This document shows positions 1 to 5,837 of a stretch of 6,174 nucleotides of DNA, piece after piece (the stretch's first letter is position 1; the number at the start of each line of letters is the position of its first letter). The position numbers and the translations under genes were made by a program. The notes under the pieces are model-generated. The model worked only from the letters and a program-made list of their open reading frames with translations, had not been told where the DNA came from and did not search any database. The stretch spans positions 1-6,174 of the forward strand of contig DFBC01000165.1 of assembly GCA_002367235.1 (NCBI GenBank). The letters run 5' to 3'. The stretch comes from Cellvibrionales bacterium UBA3090 (GTDB lineage Bacteria > Pseudomonadota > Gammaproteobacteria > Pseudomonadales > Porticoccaceae).

Positions 1-520
1 TCTTACAGAAAAATTACTTGATGATATTGATTTTTTTAGTGCTCATGGCCGCCGAGTGGCGGGGCACTTTGCATTTATGAAAAATGAACAAAAATATAAT
101 GAATCTTTTTTTAAGGCAAAAAATTGGCGGGAAGTCTTTGAAGATCAAGTACATTATTGCTTCGATGAAAAACATTTTTCCGATCTGTATCTGGGCTTCA
201 AAAACTTTCCAAAGAGTGTGTCCAAGATTTTAAACTGGATTCTTTTGCCCTTGAGTCGACGAGCTCTTTTTCGAGAAGAGTTTTCTACTCCAGAATTACG
301 ATATAACTGGGTAGATGGATCAAGAAATTTTCCCGCAGAATGGTATTGGAAAAGTGGGCGACTAACTAATGATCAGTCGAGCAGAGAGTTCCTGTACCTA
401 CACTTTTTGAAGTGGAAAAAGGAGTGGCCTGGTTTGAATATATCGCACGTTCCTGACAGTGATCTTAATAGTAAGTGGAAAGTCACATTAAATGGTTTTG
501 AACCATTGAGTAATAATTGA
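1..520 (+). CDS. DUF6625-like protein, surface-glycan locus (5' end outside window)
   Basis: The reading frame is open from the left edge (first full codon at base 2) to TGA at 518-520, giving 172 visible residues, so this is the C-terminal part of a longer gene. A GTG at 56 is in frame but lies inside conserved-looking sequence and is unlikely to be the true start. Visible residues include GHFAFMKN at about 21-28, WREVF at 42-46, FDE at 54-56, WYWKSGRLT at about 114-122 and EFLYLHFLKW at about 129-138. This order (GHF.. near an FDE, then W.nG.L, then a YlHF.K block) is what I recall of the DUF6625 family, found in polysaccharide loci and suspected to be glycosyltransferase-like. No catalytic residue is established, and no membrane segment or signal peptide is visible in this part. 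The gene is strikingly A/T-rich: 61-120 has 16 G/C of 60. It sits 49 bp upstream of a glycosyltransferase on the same strand, which fits a glycan-assembly role. The family call comes from memory of motifs and is moderately sure; the biochemical function is unknown. Confidence 0.6.
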   Translation, partial: LTEKLLDDIDFFSAHGRRVAGHFAFMKNEQKYNESFFKAKNWREVFEDQVHYCFDEKHFSDLYLGFKNFPKSVSKILNWILLPLSRRALFREEFSTPELRYNWVDGSRNFPAEWYWKSGRLTNDQSSREFLYLHFLKWKKEWPGLNISHVPDSDLNSKWKVTLNGFEPLSNN

Positions 521-554
521 TCTTTTCAGAGGGTCGGCAGTAACTAATATTGAT

Positions 555-572
555 AGGGAAATTAAAATTTTG
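555..572 (+). promoter_or_regulatory. Ribosome binding site and TTG start of the glycosyltransferase gene
   Basis: AGGGA at 555-559 lies 10 bases before TTG at 570-572. No ATG or GTG is available in this frame nearby: the upstream codons include ATT at 549, 561 and 567 and none is a usual start. The TTG start gives MILNIVYS, which matches the normal beta-strand opening of family 4 glycosyltransferases. This supports TTG as the initiation codon and suggests modest translation efficiency. Confidence 0.55.
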
Positions 573-1628
573 ATTCTTAATATCGTATACAGCCCGGACG
601 AGGCTCATAAGTCAACGCAATTGGTTCACCAGTTGATTTCCAAGGTGTTTCAAGAGTCAGGTATTCCTATAACAGAGTGTTACCTGGTTAAAAGTGAATG
701 TTCTGATTCAATCAACGGCGATTCGCCAGCGATAACAACATCGGATAAAACTAAAAAAAAGGGTGTATGGAAATACATTCCTACTGGTTTGAGCCGAAAA
801 TTGTCCAGGCTGGTAAAAACCAAAAGTGCCCAATATGTTATTTGTGATGGGCTGGGTGTTGCTCGGCAGATGTTCCCAGTATTAAAGAAAAACCCGGATT
901 TGAAACTGGTGGTGGTGGTGCATGGTTTTGTCAGGTTTAAACCGAAAGACTTGGTTAATTTTATTGGCAATCCTGACAGGGTGAAGCTGGTTTTGGTCTC
1001 TTCATCGTTGGCCGATGAGATTAATGGCTGTTACCCGGGTTTAAAAGACCTTGTCAATATTATTCCTAATACGTTAGATCCAGACTTTGCCGGTGATTTG
1101 TTGCCAAAAGCTGAGGCCCGAGCGGAACTGGGTGTTCCCCCTATGTCAAAACTCTATGTGGTGGCATCAAGGCTTTCGTCTAAAAAGGACGTGGCTACTG
1201 TGGTGAGGGCATATGCAGAACTTCCCTTGGGTGATCATTATTTGGTTGTTATGGGCGATGGCCCTAACCGGCAGGAATTGGAAAGCTTGGCGAGAGAGCT
1301 GGGTGTTGACGAGCGGATTATATGGCTGGGTTGGGTAAAAAATTCGAGTCGTTATCTGAAAGCGTTTGATGTGTTTGTTTCGGGGTCAAGGTCGGAAGGC
1401 TTTGGCCTTTCGGTTTTTGAGGCATACACAGCGGGTTTACCTGTGGTTTGTACAGATATTATTCCCCACAGGGAGGCCTTGGGTGGTCGGGGCGCTTACT
1501 TTGAAAAAGGTGATGTTGCAGGTTGTGCCAAAAAGCTGGCAGAGGCTTGTGACAATGCCTATGACGGTGTGCTTGATAAGAAATACCGTGAATTCTCGGC
1601 AAGTTATCGAGAAGTTATTAACTTCTAG
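570..1628 (+). CDS. Family 4 (GT-B) glycosyltransferase, LPS core/O-antigen
   Basis: This 352-residue protein should transfer a sugar from a nucleotide-sugar donor to a growing LPS core or O-antigen chain on the cytoplasmic side of the inner membrane. The C-terminal donor domain is clear: a beta-strand and loop at about 195-205 (LYVVASRLSSKKD), VVMGDGPNRQELE at about 226-238, WLGWVKNSSRYLKAFDVFVSGS at about 252-273, and the retaining-GT4 EX7E signature with E276 and E284 in EGFGLSVFE, followed by AYTAGLPVV. The N-terminal acceptor domain is more variable; it has VVVVHGF at about 114-120 and VSSSLADEI at about 143-151, typical of GT-B folds. Length is normal for GT4. There is no signal peptide or membrane span, so it is probably cytosolic or peripheral. 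It starts at TTG 570 and ends at TAG 1626-1628, 42 bp before the ligase-like gene. The donor sugar, linkage and acceptor cannot be read from the sequence, so no gene symbol is given. Family assignment is very secure. Confidence 0.93.
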   Translation: MILNIVYSPDEAHKSTQLVHQLISKVFQESGIPITECYLVKSECSDSINGDSPAITTSDKTKKKGVWKYIPTGLSRKLSRLVKTKSAQYVICDGLGVARQMFPVLKKNPDLKLVVVVHGFVRFKPKDLVNFIGNPDRVKLVLVSSSLADEINGCYPGLKDLVNIIPNTLDPDFAGDLLPKAEARAELGVPPMSKLYVVASRLSSKKDVATVVRAYAELPLGDHYLVVMGDGPNRQELESLARELGVDERIIWLGWVKNSSRYLKAFDVFVSGSRSEGFGLSVFEAYTAGLPVVCTDIIPHREALGGRGAYFEKGDVAGCAKKLAEACDNAYDGVLDKKYREFSASYREVINF

Positions 1629-1670
1629 TCTCAATGCTAAAAAAAATCTTCTGTTTTTTTAACTTAATAG

Positions 1671-2909
1671 GTGCCTGTTGTGGATCGTGCTTTTAGTGAG
1701 AGCAAAGTGGTCGTTGGTCTTTTAGTGGCTATGTCTATTGGTTTGTTGCTCCAGTTGACAGGCAAGATCTTGTATTCCTCGGGTAGTGCAAATGGTTCCC
1801 ATGTTTATATATTGCTTATTTTACCGTCATTATTTATTTCCCTTTGGCTTGCCTGCTCAAAGCGCCACTTTTTTTCAAAGGACGTCACGCTATTTCTTGC
1901 CAGCGCAGTAATTTTTATGGTCTGGGGGGCTATCGCCACTGGGTGGGGGGATGGCGAGCTATCATTTTTATACCTGCTAAAAAGAGCCTTGGTTATTCTT
2001 CTTTATATGGTGGGGATTATCTATTTGATGAGTGTTGCTAGCATCAAGCAAATTAAAGGGTTTTTGCTCTTAGCTGCAGTGATTGTGGCCATTGGTGCGC
2101 TGATGTCTATCTGTTATCAGTTTTTTGTACTGGAAAAACCATTTGGCTGGCGTTCTTTTAGGCTATCCAGTATGGGGTATAGGAACTGGATTGATTTGGG
2201 TAATCCCGTGATTGCCGGGCTGTATATCGGGATCTTTACTCTTGTCACTGTAGCGCTGGTGGGTATTGAAAAGACGAATTCATTGCCGGTAGCTCTTATG
2301 GTGTTTGCTGTATTGGTATTCTATGTTTTTCTGACGTATTCTCGAACTACTTGGGTTGCCGGGGCGCTATCAGCTACTTTTTTGATGTGTCGTTTCCGTA
2401 GTCGTTCACTGATAGCGATCGCCATAATTTCAGTTTGTTGTTTCATTTTAATGGCGGTAATTTTCTTTGATGACGTTCTGAGGGAAATAACCCAAAAGCA
2501 GTTTTCTCGTAGAGACGAAACCTGGCAGTGGGCCCTCGAGCATATAGGCGAAAATCTTATTTTTGGGCACGGCTATAATCATACCTTTTGGCCAGAAAAA
2601 AATTTTGTTCATGCCCATAATTTTTATCTTCAGACAGTCTATGAGCAGGGCTTCATTGGCCTCGTCGCATTGTTGGCGATGCTGTCCACTGTCTGTAGGA
2701 GTTATTGGCGGAACAGAAGGGACCTTTTGGTGTGCCTCGGTTTTTCCATGGTTGCTTACATCATGGTGGCCATGTTGTCTGAAATTGATGAGGTGATCAC
2801 CCGGCCCGGCGTTTACTGGACTATTTTTTGGTTTCCTTTGGCATTTACCATGGGGGCGGTGAATCGGTTGAACCTAAAGAAAAATACTGTTGATCAATTG
2901 GAAGAGTAA
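1671..2909 (+). CDS. waaL: O-antigen ligase/polymerase-type membrane protein (WaaL-like, Wzy_C family)
   Basis: This 412-residue polytopic inner-membrane protein has about ten or more hydrophobic segments (for example 12-29, 46-61, 73-88, 103-121, 129-150, 178-197, 205-222, 246-266, 326-341, 353-370, 383-397). It has the O-antigen ligase hallmarks: YSRTTW with R225 after a membrane segment; the large periplasmic loop region with SRRDETWQWALEHI (R280/R281, W285) and FGHGYNHTFW; and VHAHNFYLQTVYEQGFIGL, where H314/H316-N317 match the essential His region of WaaL. The family transfers undecaprenyl-PP-linked glycan to lipid A-core (WaaL) or polymerises it (Wzy). Sequence alone separates these poorly; proximity to hldE and a WaaP-like gene favours WaaL. 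TAG at 1668-1670 lies directly before the annotated GTG, so 1671 is the earliest start. GTG 1680 (409 residues) is a strong alternative because AGGTG at 1669-1673 sits 6 bases before it. The 3' end overlaps the opposite-strand kinase-like gene by 16 bp. Confidence 0.85.
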   Translation: MPVVDRAFSESKVVVGLLVAMSIGLLLQLTGKILYSSGSANGSHVYILLILPSLFISLWLACSKRHFFSKDVTLFLASAVIFMVWGAIATGWGDGELSFLYLLKRALVILLYMVGIIYLMSVASIKQIKGFLLLAAVIVAIGALMSICYQFFVLEKPFGWRSFRLSSMGYRNWIDLGNPVIAGLYIGIFTLVTVALVGIEKTNSLPVALMVFAVLVFYVFLTYSRTTWVAGALSATFLMCRFRSRSLIAIAIISVCCFILMAVIFFDDVLREITQKQFSRRDETWQWALEHIGENLIFGHGYNHTFWPEKNFVHAHNFYLQTVYEQGFIGLVALLAMLSTVCRSYWRNRRDLLVCLGFSMVAYIMVAMLSEIDEVITRPGVYWTIFWFPLAFTMGAVNRLNLKKNTVDQLEE

Positions 2910-3532
2910 ACGCGAGATAAATTTCCCTTGCACAAAGGTGACCCCGGTTTAGAAAGGTAACCGGCTATAAAAGCATCGGTGCAGCTGACCATCTTTTCAT
3001 TGTCTTCTGGGCAGCGGCTACAGTGCTGAAAATTCCTGGTTCGCTGTATTTCTGTTAAGGGCCTTTTGCAGATTTTCATATCAGAAATATCAATTAACCC
3101 CAGTCTATTTTCCGGTGTTAGTACAATATTACCTAGGTGTAGCGAGCGGAAGTAGATGCCTTTGTCATGAAGTTCTCGAATAAACTTGCCGAGTTTGTCG
3201 GCTAACATCATATCGATGCCACCCGACAGTCTTCTTAGTGTCGTTCCCGTCAGGGGACTGTAATGAACGGCGGTGCGTCGAATTGAGGGGATTCGGTAGG
3301 TTTCTATCGTGGTGACGGTTGGAACTCCGAGTTTGGCGAGCTTAATTGCATTTTTGGCAAACCGTTTTGAGTAAGGTGAGAAAAGAGCGGTTGAGAATAG
3401 ACGCTTTAACCTGAAAAGTTTTAGGTAGGTCCCATCTGCTAGCAACAATACTTTGTCGCCATGCCCGTCAGCCTCTATAACTTTCGCACCTTCGCGCAGT
3501 GTCAGGTAGCCTTGTTTTGATAGTTTTTTCAT
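2894..3532 (-). CDS. WaaP/Kdo-kinase-like protein ('toluene tolerance' type), atypical catalytic loop
   Basis: A 212-residue cytosolic protein with a compact kinase-like layout. The N-lobe has VIEADGHGDKVLLL (Gly-rich turn about 22-27) and YLKLF with K38 as candidate ATP-binding Lys; LGVPTV at 68-73 leads into the hinge. LGKFIRELHDKGIYFRSLHLGNIVLTPENRLGLIDISDM (114-152) corresponds to the catalytic and metal-binding loops: N135 and D148 match the kinase loop Asn and DFG Asp, but the usual catalytic Asp is S130 (FRSLHLGN). I recall that YFRSLHLGN is shared by the pseudomonad PA4998 family, often named toluene tolerance or LPS kinase, so the change is probably a family trait, not decay. Canonical WaaP phosphorylates core heptose; whether this protein phosphorylates anything is unknown. 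ATG at 3530-3532 is preceded by GGAGAAG about 11 bases upstream. The C-terminus has a small Cys cluster (HCSRC, 170-174). The gene converges on waaL and diverges from hldE, so it is its own transcription unit inside the core locus. Confidence 0.75.
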   Translation of the reverse strand: MKKLSKQGYLTLREGAKVIEADGHGDKVLLLADGTYLKLFRLKRLFSTALFSPYSKRFAKNAIKLAKLGVPTVTTIETYRIPSIRRTAVHYSPLTGTTLRRLSGGIDMMLADKLGKFIRELHDKGIYFRSLHLGNIVLTPENRLGLIDISDMKICKRPLTEIQRTRNFQHCSRCPEDNEKMVSCTDAFIAGYLSKPGSPLCKGNLSRVYSSN

Positions 3533-3555
3533 TGTTTGCTCTTCTCCACGACGGG

Positions 3556-3561
3556 ATTATA
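3556..3561 (-). promoter_or_regulatory. Candidate -10 element of the kinase-like gene
   Basis: On the minus strand these bases read TATAAT, a perfect sigma-70 -10 consensus, 23 bp before the kinase-like ATG. At 16-18 bp spacing no good TTGACA match is seen (the best windows read ATCTTA or TATCTT), so the promoter may be weak or need an activator. Because the gene stands alone on its strand, it needs a promoter in this 79-bp gap. Confidence 0.45.
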
Positions 3562-3574
3562 CGAGTGGACCCTG

Positions 3575-3583
3575 TGGTAAGAT
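3575..3583 (+). promoter_or_regulatory. Candidate extended -10 element of hldE
   Basis: TGGTAAGAT at 3575-3583 has the extended TGn motif followed by TAAGAT (4 of 6 to TATAAT), 28 bp before the hldE ATG. No clear -35 is seen at 17 bp (GATTAT at 3555-3560). Extended -10 promoters can work without a -35. It lies within about 15 bp of the opposite-strand -10, so the two would compete for polymerase. Confidence 0.35.
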
Positions 3584-3611
3584 AGCGGCAACTTGTGAAA
3601 GGACAATTCCC

Positions 3612-5036
3612 ATGAAATTGGCAGTGCCCCGATTTGATAATGCCCAGGTGCTTGTGGTGGGCGATCTAATGCTCGACCGATACTGGCATGGTGCCACTTC
3701 CCGTATTTCGCCTGAAGCGCCAGTCCCGGTGGTGAAGGTGGGACAATCAGAGGATCGTATTGGTGGTGCGGGCAATGTGGCCTTAAATATTGCCTCATTG
3801 GGTGCCGGTGCTTCGCTGGTGGGTATTGTAGGAAAAGACGAAGCGGCAGAGTCGCTGATGACAAGACTGGAATCAGCGGGCATCCACGCCGATTTTCAGG
3901 TGTCGGCAACCAAGCCCACTATTACTAAGTTGCGAGTGATCAGTCGTCATCAACAGTTGTTGCGGTTGGATTTTGAGGATGCCTTTGAGCTTGAGGATGG
4001 CAACCAGTTACCCGAGAAGGTTGAGCAATTACTGGGTAATGTGGGCGCGTTAATCCTTTCAGATTATGCCAAGGGCGCCTTGCAAGACCCTCAGGGTTTA
4101 ATTGCATTGGCTCGCAATGCTGGTGTGCCGGTACTGGTAGATCCAAAAGGAACGAATTTTGAGCTTTATCGGGGTGCAACCTTGTTGACGCCAAATTTAT
4201 CTGAATTCGAGGCCGTTGTAGGCGTTTGCTTAAATGAGCAGGCACTGGTGGACAAGGGCGCAGAACTAATGGATCGCCTGGATATTGAAGCCTTATTGAT
4301 TACCCGTAGCGAACATGGCATGACCTTGTTGCGCAAGAACATGCCGGAGTTACACCTACCTGCGCGAGCACGGGAGGTTTTTGATGTGACGGGTGCGGGT
4401 GACACTGTCATTTCTGTTTTGGCCACGGCGCTGGCCGCGGGAGAGTCACTGCCAGAAGCCGTGGCAATGGCCAATATTGCAGCTGGTATTGTGGTGGGCA
4501 AATTGGGTACAGCGACCATCAGTATGCCAGAGTTGCGGAGAGCTATTTCTGAGGAGCAGGGTTCCGAGCGCGGCGTGGTAAATGAAGAGCAATTGTTGGT
4601 CGATGTGGCCGACGCGCGTGCTCAGGGGGAGCGGGTTGTTTTTACTAATGGTTGCTTCGATATTCTTCATGCAGGTCACGTAGGTTATCTGGAGCAAGCG
4701 CGGAAACAGGGTGATCGTCTTATTTTGGCGGTTAATTCAGATGCATCGGTCAAGCGCTTGAAGGGAGAGGGTCGTCCAATTAACCCGGTAGAGCGTCGAA
4801 TGGCTGTGTTGGCAGGGTTGGAGGCCGTAGATTGGGTTGTGTCATTTGAAGATGATACGCCAGAGCGGTTACTGGAATTGATCAAGCCTGACATACTGGT
4901 AAAAGGTGGTGATTACAGTCGGAAGGAAGTAGTCGGCTGGGAAATAGTAGAAAGCTACGGTGGAGATATTGAGGTGTTGGATTTTCTGGATGATTGCTCC
5001 ACAACTGCAATTGTGGAGAAGATCAAGGAGAAATAA
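3612..5036 (+). CDS. hldE: Bifunctional heptose-7-phosphate kinase / heptose-1-phosphate adenylyltransferase
   Basis: HldE (RfaE) makes the ADP-heptose precursor of the LPS inner core in the cytosol. The N-terminal domain phosphorylates D-glycero-D-manno-heptose 7-phosphate at C1, and the C-terminal domain adenylates the product after GmhB dephosphorylation. At 474 residues it is full length for the fused form. The N-terminal ribokinase/PfkB domain (about 10-315) shows VVGDLMLDRYWHG at 15-27, SRISPEAPVPVV at 30-41, GGAGNVALN at 51-59, VDPKG at 176-180, TPNLSEFE at 193-200 and DVTGAGDT at 258-265 with D264 as catalytic base. The C-terminal cytidylyltransferase-like domain (about 340-474) shows TNGCFDILHAGH with HxGH at 353-356, NSDASVKRLKG at 375-385, ERRMAVLAGLEAVD at 394-407 and KGGDY at 431-435. 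ATG 3612 has AAAGGA at 3598-3603, 8 bases upstream. It is G/C-richer than the glycan genes to its left (35 of 60 in 3721-3780). It diverges from the kinase-like gene and overlaps the convergent aldo/keto reductase by 14 bp. Identification is essentially certain. Confidence 0.98.
   Translation: MKLAVPRFDNAQVLVVGDLMLDRYWHGATSRISPEAPVPVVKVGQSEDRIGGAGNVALNIASLGAGASLVGIVGKDEAAESLMTRLESAGIHADFQVSATKPTITKLRVISRHQQLLRLDFEDAFELEDGNQLPEKVEQLLGNVGALILSDYAKGALQDPQGLIALARNAGVPVLVDPKGTNFELYRGATLLTPNLSEFEAVVGVCLNEQALVDKGAELMDRLDIEALLITRSEHGMTLLRKNMPELHLPARAREVFDVTGAGDTVISVLATALAAGESLPEAVAMANIAAGIVVGKLGTATISMPELRRAISEEQGSERGVVNEEQLLVDVADARAQGERVVFTNGCFDILHAGHVGYLEQARKQGDRLILAVNSDASVKRLKGEGRPINPVERRMAVLAGLEAVDWVVSFEDDTPERLLELIKPDILVKGGDYSRKEVVGWEIVESYGGDIEVLDFLDDCSTTAIVEKIKEK
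4997..5018. repeat. Perfect 8-bp inverted repeat (hairpin) at the hldE / reductase 3' junction
   Basis: CTCCACAA (4997-5004), a 6-base loop (5005-5010) and TTGTGGAG (5011-5018) form a perfect stem. It lies inside the last codons of hldE (CSTTAIVE) and, on the minus strand, begins 4 bases after the aldo/keto reductase TGA at 5023-5025. Neither strand has a T-run after the stem, so it is not a standard intrinsic terminator. It could act as a 3' end stabiliser or pause site for the reductase transcript, or be a by-product of the conserved hldE codons. Confidence 0.4.
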
Positions 5037-5835
5037 ACGTCTTCGCCTCAGGCATAGAAATGGCGGCGTTATGGATATTTTCTGCCAGATGTTGGGGGTT
5101 AATTGTTCCCACTATCGCACTGGATACACCCGGGTGACCAAAGATCATTTTAAAACTGTTTTGAACGGGGTCTCCCTCATCTTGTAGCGCGGCATGGCCA
5201 CTAGCCAACGCCTTTTTGATCAACACGCCTTTATTGTGTGTGTGGCAATAATCAATAACCGGTACTTCGGCATCGTGCTGTAGATTCCATGTCACCATCA
5301 CCCCATCAGACTGTTCTGCGGCCAATAAACCGCCAGCCACTGTTTTTGTCGACATACCAAAAGCCCGGATTTTTCCTTCAGCTTTAAGCTCAGCCAGTAC
5401 GCTCAGTGTATTGTATTCCGTGATGATCTTTTCATCGTTGCCATCTGAGTGAACCAGCACAATATCTATAACATCAGTTTTTAGGCGTTTGAGGCTTCGC
5501 TCCACGCTGAAGCGGGTATGCTTCGGGGTGAAGTCAAAGTGAGAATGCCCCGCCTCAAACTCTTCGCCCACCTTACTGCAAATGACCCATTGATTTCTTT
5601 GGCCCTTCAGCAGGTTGCCGAGGCGCTCTTCACTGTTGCCATAAGATGGTGCTGTATCTATGAGGTTGATACCAAGACTGCTTGCCAGTGCAATGAGATT
5701 GGCTGCCTCTTGATCGTCGGGAATAACAAAGCCTTCGGGGTATTTTACTCCTTGGTCACGGCCAAGTTTGACGGTGCCGAGGCCAAGAATACTAACGTCA
5801 ATACCGGTATTGCCAAAGGGTCGTTTGGGTAGCAC
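5023..5835 (-). CDS. Aldo/keto reductase family oxidoreductase
   Basis: This 270-residue protein should be a soluble NAD(P)H-dependent carbonyl reductase or dehydrogenase with the (beta/alpha)8 barrel of the aldo/keto reductase superfamily. The start RPFGNTGIDVSILGLGTVKLGR is typical, and the catalytic tetrad is complete: D60 in NLIDTAPSYG, Y65 in the same block, K88 in VICSKVG and H129 in VLVHSDG. The C-terminal cofactor end shows SSAIVGTINPQHLAENI (about 238-254), as in the general AKR pattern. It is a little shorter than the usual 300-330 residues, with compact loops that leave substrate identity open. The GTG start (5833-5835) has GGAG at 5843-5846 seven bases upstream, inside the preceding gene. 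That gene's TAG ends only 2 bp before, so translation is probably coupled. The pair with an FAD oxidoreductase resembles, from memory, P. aeruginosa PA4991/PA4992. The substrate is unknown. Confidence 0.92.
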   Translation of the reverse strand: MLPKRPFGNTGIDVSILGLGTVKLGRDQGVKYPEGFVIPDDQEAANLIALASSLGINLIDTAPSYGNSEERLGNLLKGQRNQWVICSKVGEEFEAGHSHFDFTPKHTRFSVERSLKRLKTDVIDIVLVHSDGNDEKIITEYNTLSVLAELKAEGKIRAFGMSTKTVAGGLLAAEQSDGVMVTWNLQHDAEVPVIDYCHTHNKGVLIKKALASGHAALQDEGDPVQNSFKMIFGHPGVSSAIVGTINPQHLAENIHNAAISMPEAKTFISP

Positions 5836-5837
5836 GA

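Noticed and set aside
56..58. GTG as the start of the first gene
   Set aside because: The frame is open to the window edge and the family-like GHF block begins just after it, so the gene most likely starts upstream of the window.
910..924. GGTGGTGGTGGTG-type triplet repeat in the glycosyltransferase
   Set aside because: It encodes the normal hydrophobic strand VVVV of the GT-B fold; it is too short to be a variable repeat.
1639..1660. A8 and T7 runs separated by 7 bases between the glycosyltransferase and the WaaL-like gene, resembling a terminator
   Set aside because: The stem would be A:T only with no G/C pairs, and the flanking genes look co-transcribed, so termination here is unlikely.
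1366..1662. Plus-strand 98-codon frame inside the end of the glycosyltransferase gene
   Set aside because: It overlaps the GT4 donor-site motifs in another frame and has no protein-like pattern of its own.
2944..2964. Inverted repeat CCGGTT/AACCGG with a 9-base loop, 35 bases after the waaL stop
   Set aside because: It has only a 6-bp stem, no T-run follows on either strand, and it lies within the kinase-like coding region; too weak to call a terminator.
3529..3909. Minus-strand open frames over the 5' part of hldE (also at 3940-4245 and 4166-4519)
   Set aside because: They are shadows of the strongly conserved hldE frame, with low-complexity or Pro/Ser-rich translations and no recognisable domain.
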